Source: Methylobacterium sp. (lineage in GTDB: Bacteria > Pseudomonadota > Alphaproteobacteria > Rhizobiales > Beijerinckiaceae). From it: a DNA stretch of 46,707 nucleotides. This document shows positions 45,307-46,707 of the stretch, in pieces (position 1 is the first letter of the stretch; each line of letters begins with the position of its first letter). The DNA lies in contig NZ_JAQGKL010000187.1 in the NCBI RefSeq assembly GCF_028290105.1, forward strand, positions 1 to 46,707. Direction: 5' to 3'. Under the pieces are notes generated by a model, which was not told the origin of the DNA, made no database searches, and worked only from the letters and a program-made list of their open reading frames with translations. The position numbers and the translations under genes were made by a program.

Positions 45307-46416
45307 ATGCAGGACACGTCAGCGCGAGAGACGTCAGCGAAGAGCCGTCACGGGATTCTGGCGGCGCAAGGGATCGAGGCCCTGACGCGCTCGGGCGCGA
45401 TTCTCCCCGACACGCCCTATGCCGCCGACCAGATCCAGCCCGCGAGCCTGGACCTGCGCCTCGGCGCCAAGGTCTACCGCGTGCGCACCAGCTTCCTGCC
45501 CGGCACCCGCACGGTGGCCGCCTGCATCGAGGCCTTCGTGCTGCACGCGATGGACCTGACCGAGGGGGCCGTGCTGGAGACGGGCTGCGTGTACATCGCC
45601 GAATTGCAGGAGCACCTCGCCCTGCCGGCCGACCTCGCGGCCAGCGCCAACCCGAAGAGCTCGACGGGCCGCATCGACGTGTTCACCCGCGTCATCACCG
45701 ATCGGGGCGCGGCGTTCGACCAGGTCGAGGCCGGCTATCACGGGCCGCTCTATGCCGAGATCTCGCCCCGCACCTTCCCGGTGAAGGTGCGCACCGGATC
45801 GCGCCTCTCGCAGATCCGGTTCCGCCGGGGCGAGCCCCGCCTCAGCGACGCGGACCTCGCGGGGCTCCATGCCGTCTCGCCCCTGGTCGACGCCCCGGCC
45901 CCGACCTTCCAGGGCGGCATCGGCGTCTCCATCGATCTTTCTGGCTTCTCGGGGCTCGTCGGCTACCGCGCCCGGCGCCACACCGGCCTCGTCGACGTCG
46001 ATGCCCCGGGCGCCCATCGCACCGCCGATTTCTGGGAGCCCCTTGGGGCCGACGCCTCGCGGGCGCTGATCCTCGATCCGGGCCAGTTCTACATCCTGGC
46101 CTCGAAGGAGGCGGTGCAGGTGCCGCCGGATTACGCCGCCGAGATGGTGCCCTTCGACCCCCTGGTGGGAGAGTTCCGGGTCCATTACGCGGGCTTCTTC
46201 GATCCGGGCTTCGGCTTTGCCGCCGCGGGCGGATCGGGCGCGCGCGCCGTGCTCGAAGTGCGCTCGCGCGACGTGCCGTTCCTCCTGGAGGACGGGCAGA
46301 TCGTCGGCCGTCTCGTCTACGAGCGCATGATCGAGCGCCCTGCCACGCTCTACGGGACGGGCGCCGGCTCGAACTATCAGGCCCAAGGGCTGAAGCTGTC
46401 GAAGCACTTCGCCTGA
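45307..46416 (+). CDS. dcd: Two-domain dCTP deaminase-like protein
   Basis: The 369-residue protein is the double-length dCTP deaminase found in alphaproteobacteria: both halves have the deoxyuridine-triphosphatase-like fold. The N-terminal half has ADQIQPASLDLRLGAKVYRV and LPADLAASANPKSSTGRIDVFTRVI; the C-terminal half has LILDPGQFYILASKEAVQVPPDYAAEMV and YAGFFDPGFGF. It should supply dUMP precursors by deaminating dCTP. The first residues (MQDTSARETSAK) arise from a short repeat at the start, and a second short repeat covers the stop. Confidence 0.9.
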   Translation: MQDTSARETSAKSRHGILAAQGIEALTRSGAILPDTPYAADQIQPASLDLRLGAKVYRVRTSFLPGTRTVAACIEAFVLHAMDLTEGAVLETGCVYIAELQEHLALPADLAASANPKSSTGRIDVFTRVITDRGAAFDQVEAGYHGPLYAEISPRTFPVKVRTGSRLSQIRFRRGEPRLSDADLAGLHAVSPLVDAPAPTFQGGIGVSIDLSGFSGLVGYRARRHTGLVDVDAPGAHRTADFWEPLGADASRALILDPGQFYILASKEAVQVPPDYAAEMVPFDPLVGEFRVHYAGFFDPGFGFAAAGGSGARAVLEVRSRDVPFLLEDGQIVGRLVYERMIERPATLYGTGAGSNYQAQGLKLSKHFA

Positions 46417-46429
46417 GTACTTAGCCTGA
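46406..46429 (+). repeat. Short repeat over the dcd stop codon
   Basis: ACTTCGCCTGA (46406-46416, containing the stop) recurs 13 bases on as ACTTAGCCTGA (46419-46429), with one difference. Confidence 0.7.
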
Positions 46430-46707
46430 AGGCCGCGCCACCGCGATCGGAAGCCCGCGCGTCGGGGTACGGATGCCGGAAACCGCGTGGCGGTGGTCGC
46501 TTCGTTCGTCGCCCCCGCGCGATCACCCGATCCGCGCGAGGACCTGTCCTGACACGCCGGATGGAGCGGCTCGTCTCCACCCGAGGTCCGCCGGGGTGAT
46601 GGGTCCGCCAGGATCATGGGTCCGGACGCGCCTCGCGTCGCCTGCCGCAAGGTTTCGGCGCACGGGCCGAGGTCTCCGTCACGTGGCCGCCCCGCGAAGA
46701 CCGGCTG
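46417..46707. other. Unassigned right-hand end
   Basis: This 291-base stretch holds no gene that I can support on either strand. Short open frames run to the edge but have no ribosome binding site or recognisable protein. ATGGGTCCG occurs at 46599 and 46616 in a short duplicated block; nothing else stands out. Confidence 0.5.

Noticed and set aside
46417..46707. Possible tRNA or partial gene at the right edge
   Set aside because: No cloverleaf could be drawn and none of the short frames has a start signal or recognisable protein.

Overview
The window is about 70 percent GC, with dense, mostly operonic genes typical of an alphaproteobacterium of the order Hyphomicrobiales. Gene order (rpsO-pnp; surE-pcm-nlpD with serS; argD-argF-hslO; apaG) and protein sequences look most like Methylobacterium/Methylorubrum, but the genus is an inference from recall, not from a search. 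I see no rRNA, tRNA, IS element, prophage or CRISPR array. No gene-free stretch exceeds 300 bases.

Layout. 1-2607: end of rpsO, a leader with two hairpins, pnp and its terminator. 2651-15632: a carbon-phosphorus lyase locus. The block phnGHIJKLMN (minus strand) is chained by overlapping stop and start codons and faces divergent phnF across a 24-bp palindromic operator. The transporter block phnC-D-E1-E2 (minus strand) follows a well-formed Pho box. Two accessory phosphonate genes lie upstream of it: a hexapeptide-repeat transferase and a DUF1045 2H-phosphoesterase. A small periplasmic protein gene lies between the blocks. No phnP or phnO is present, so the accessory genes are candidates for those steps.

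15794-19156: secreted DUF3108 protein, two small membrane proteins of stress type with EcfG-like promoters, and a RidA-PotF pair. 19230-28025 (minus strand): ftsK without membrane segments, a LolA-family carrier, serS, surE, pcm and an NlpD-like lipoprotein. 28269-32991: nadE, a short unknown, a PilZ protein, a HIT hydrolase and a cation efflux protein. 32995-37245 (minus strand): FemAB-like acyltransferase, M20 amidohydrolase, glutathione peroxidase; then RidA-2 and a glycerophosphodiester phosphodiesterase. 37515-41035: argD, argF, hslO. 41208-42371: an unusual secreted Gly/Arg-rich protein with three copies of a GQRVxYGSPxYRRL repeat. 42471-44648 (minus strand): apaG, argE, speG. 44785-46416: a small membrane protein and a two-domain dCTP deaminase.

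The most unusual feature of the window as a whole is a recurrent pattern of short perfect or near-perfect tandem duplications (12 to 21 bp, mostly multiples of three) lying on start codons, leaders or stop codons of at least nine genes. One of these lies within a 22-codon frame that links phnL to phnM by overlapping codons at both ends. Together with the split regulation of the phosphonate locus (PhnF-type operator for the enzymes, Pho box for the transporter) and the candidate replacement of PhnP, these are the points most worth testing.
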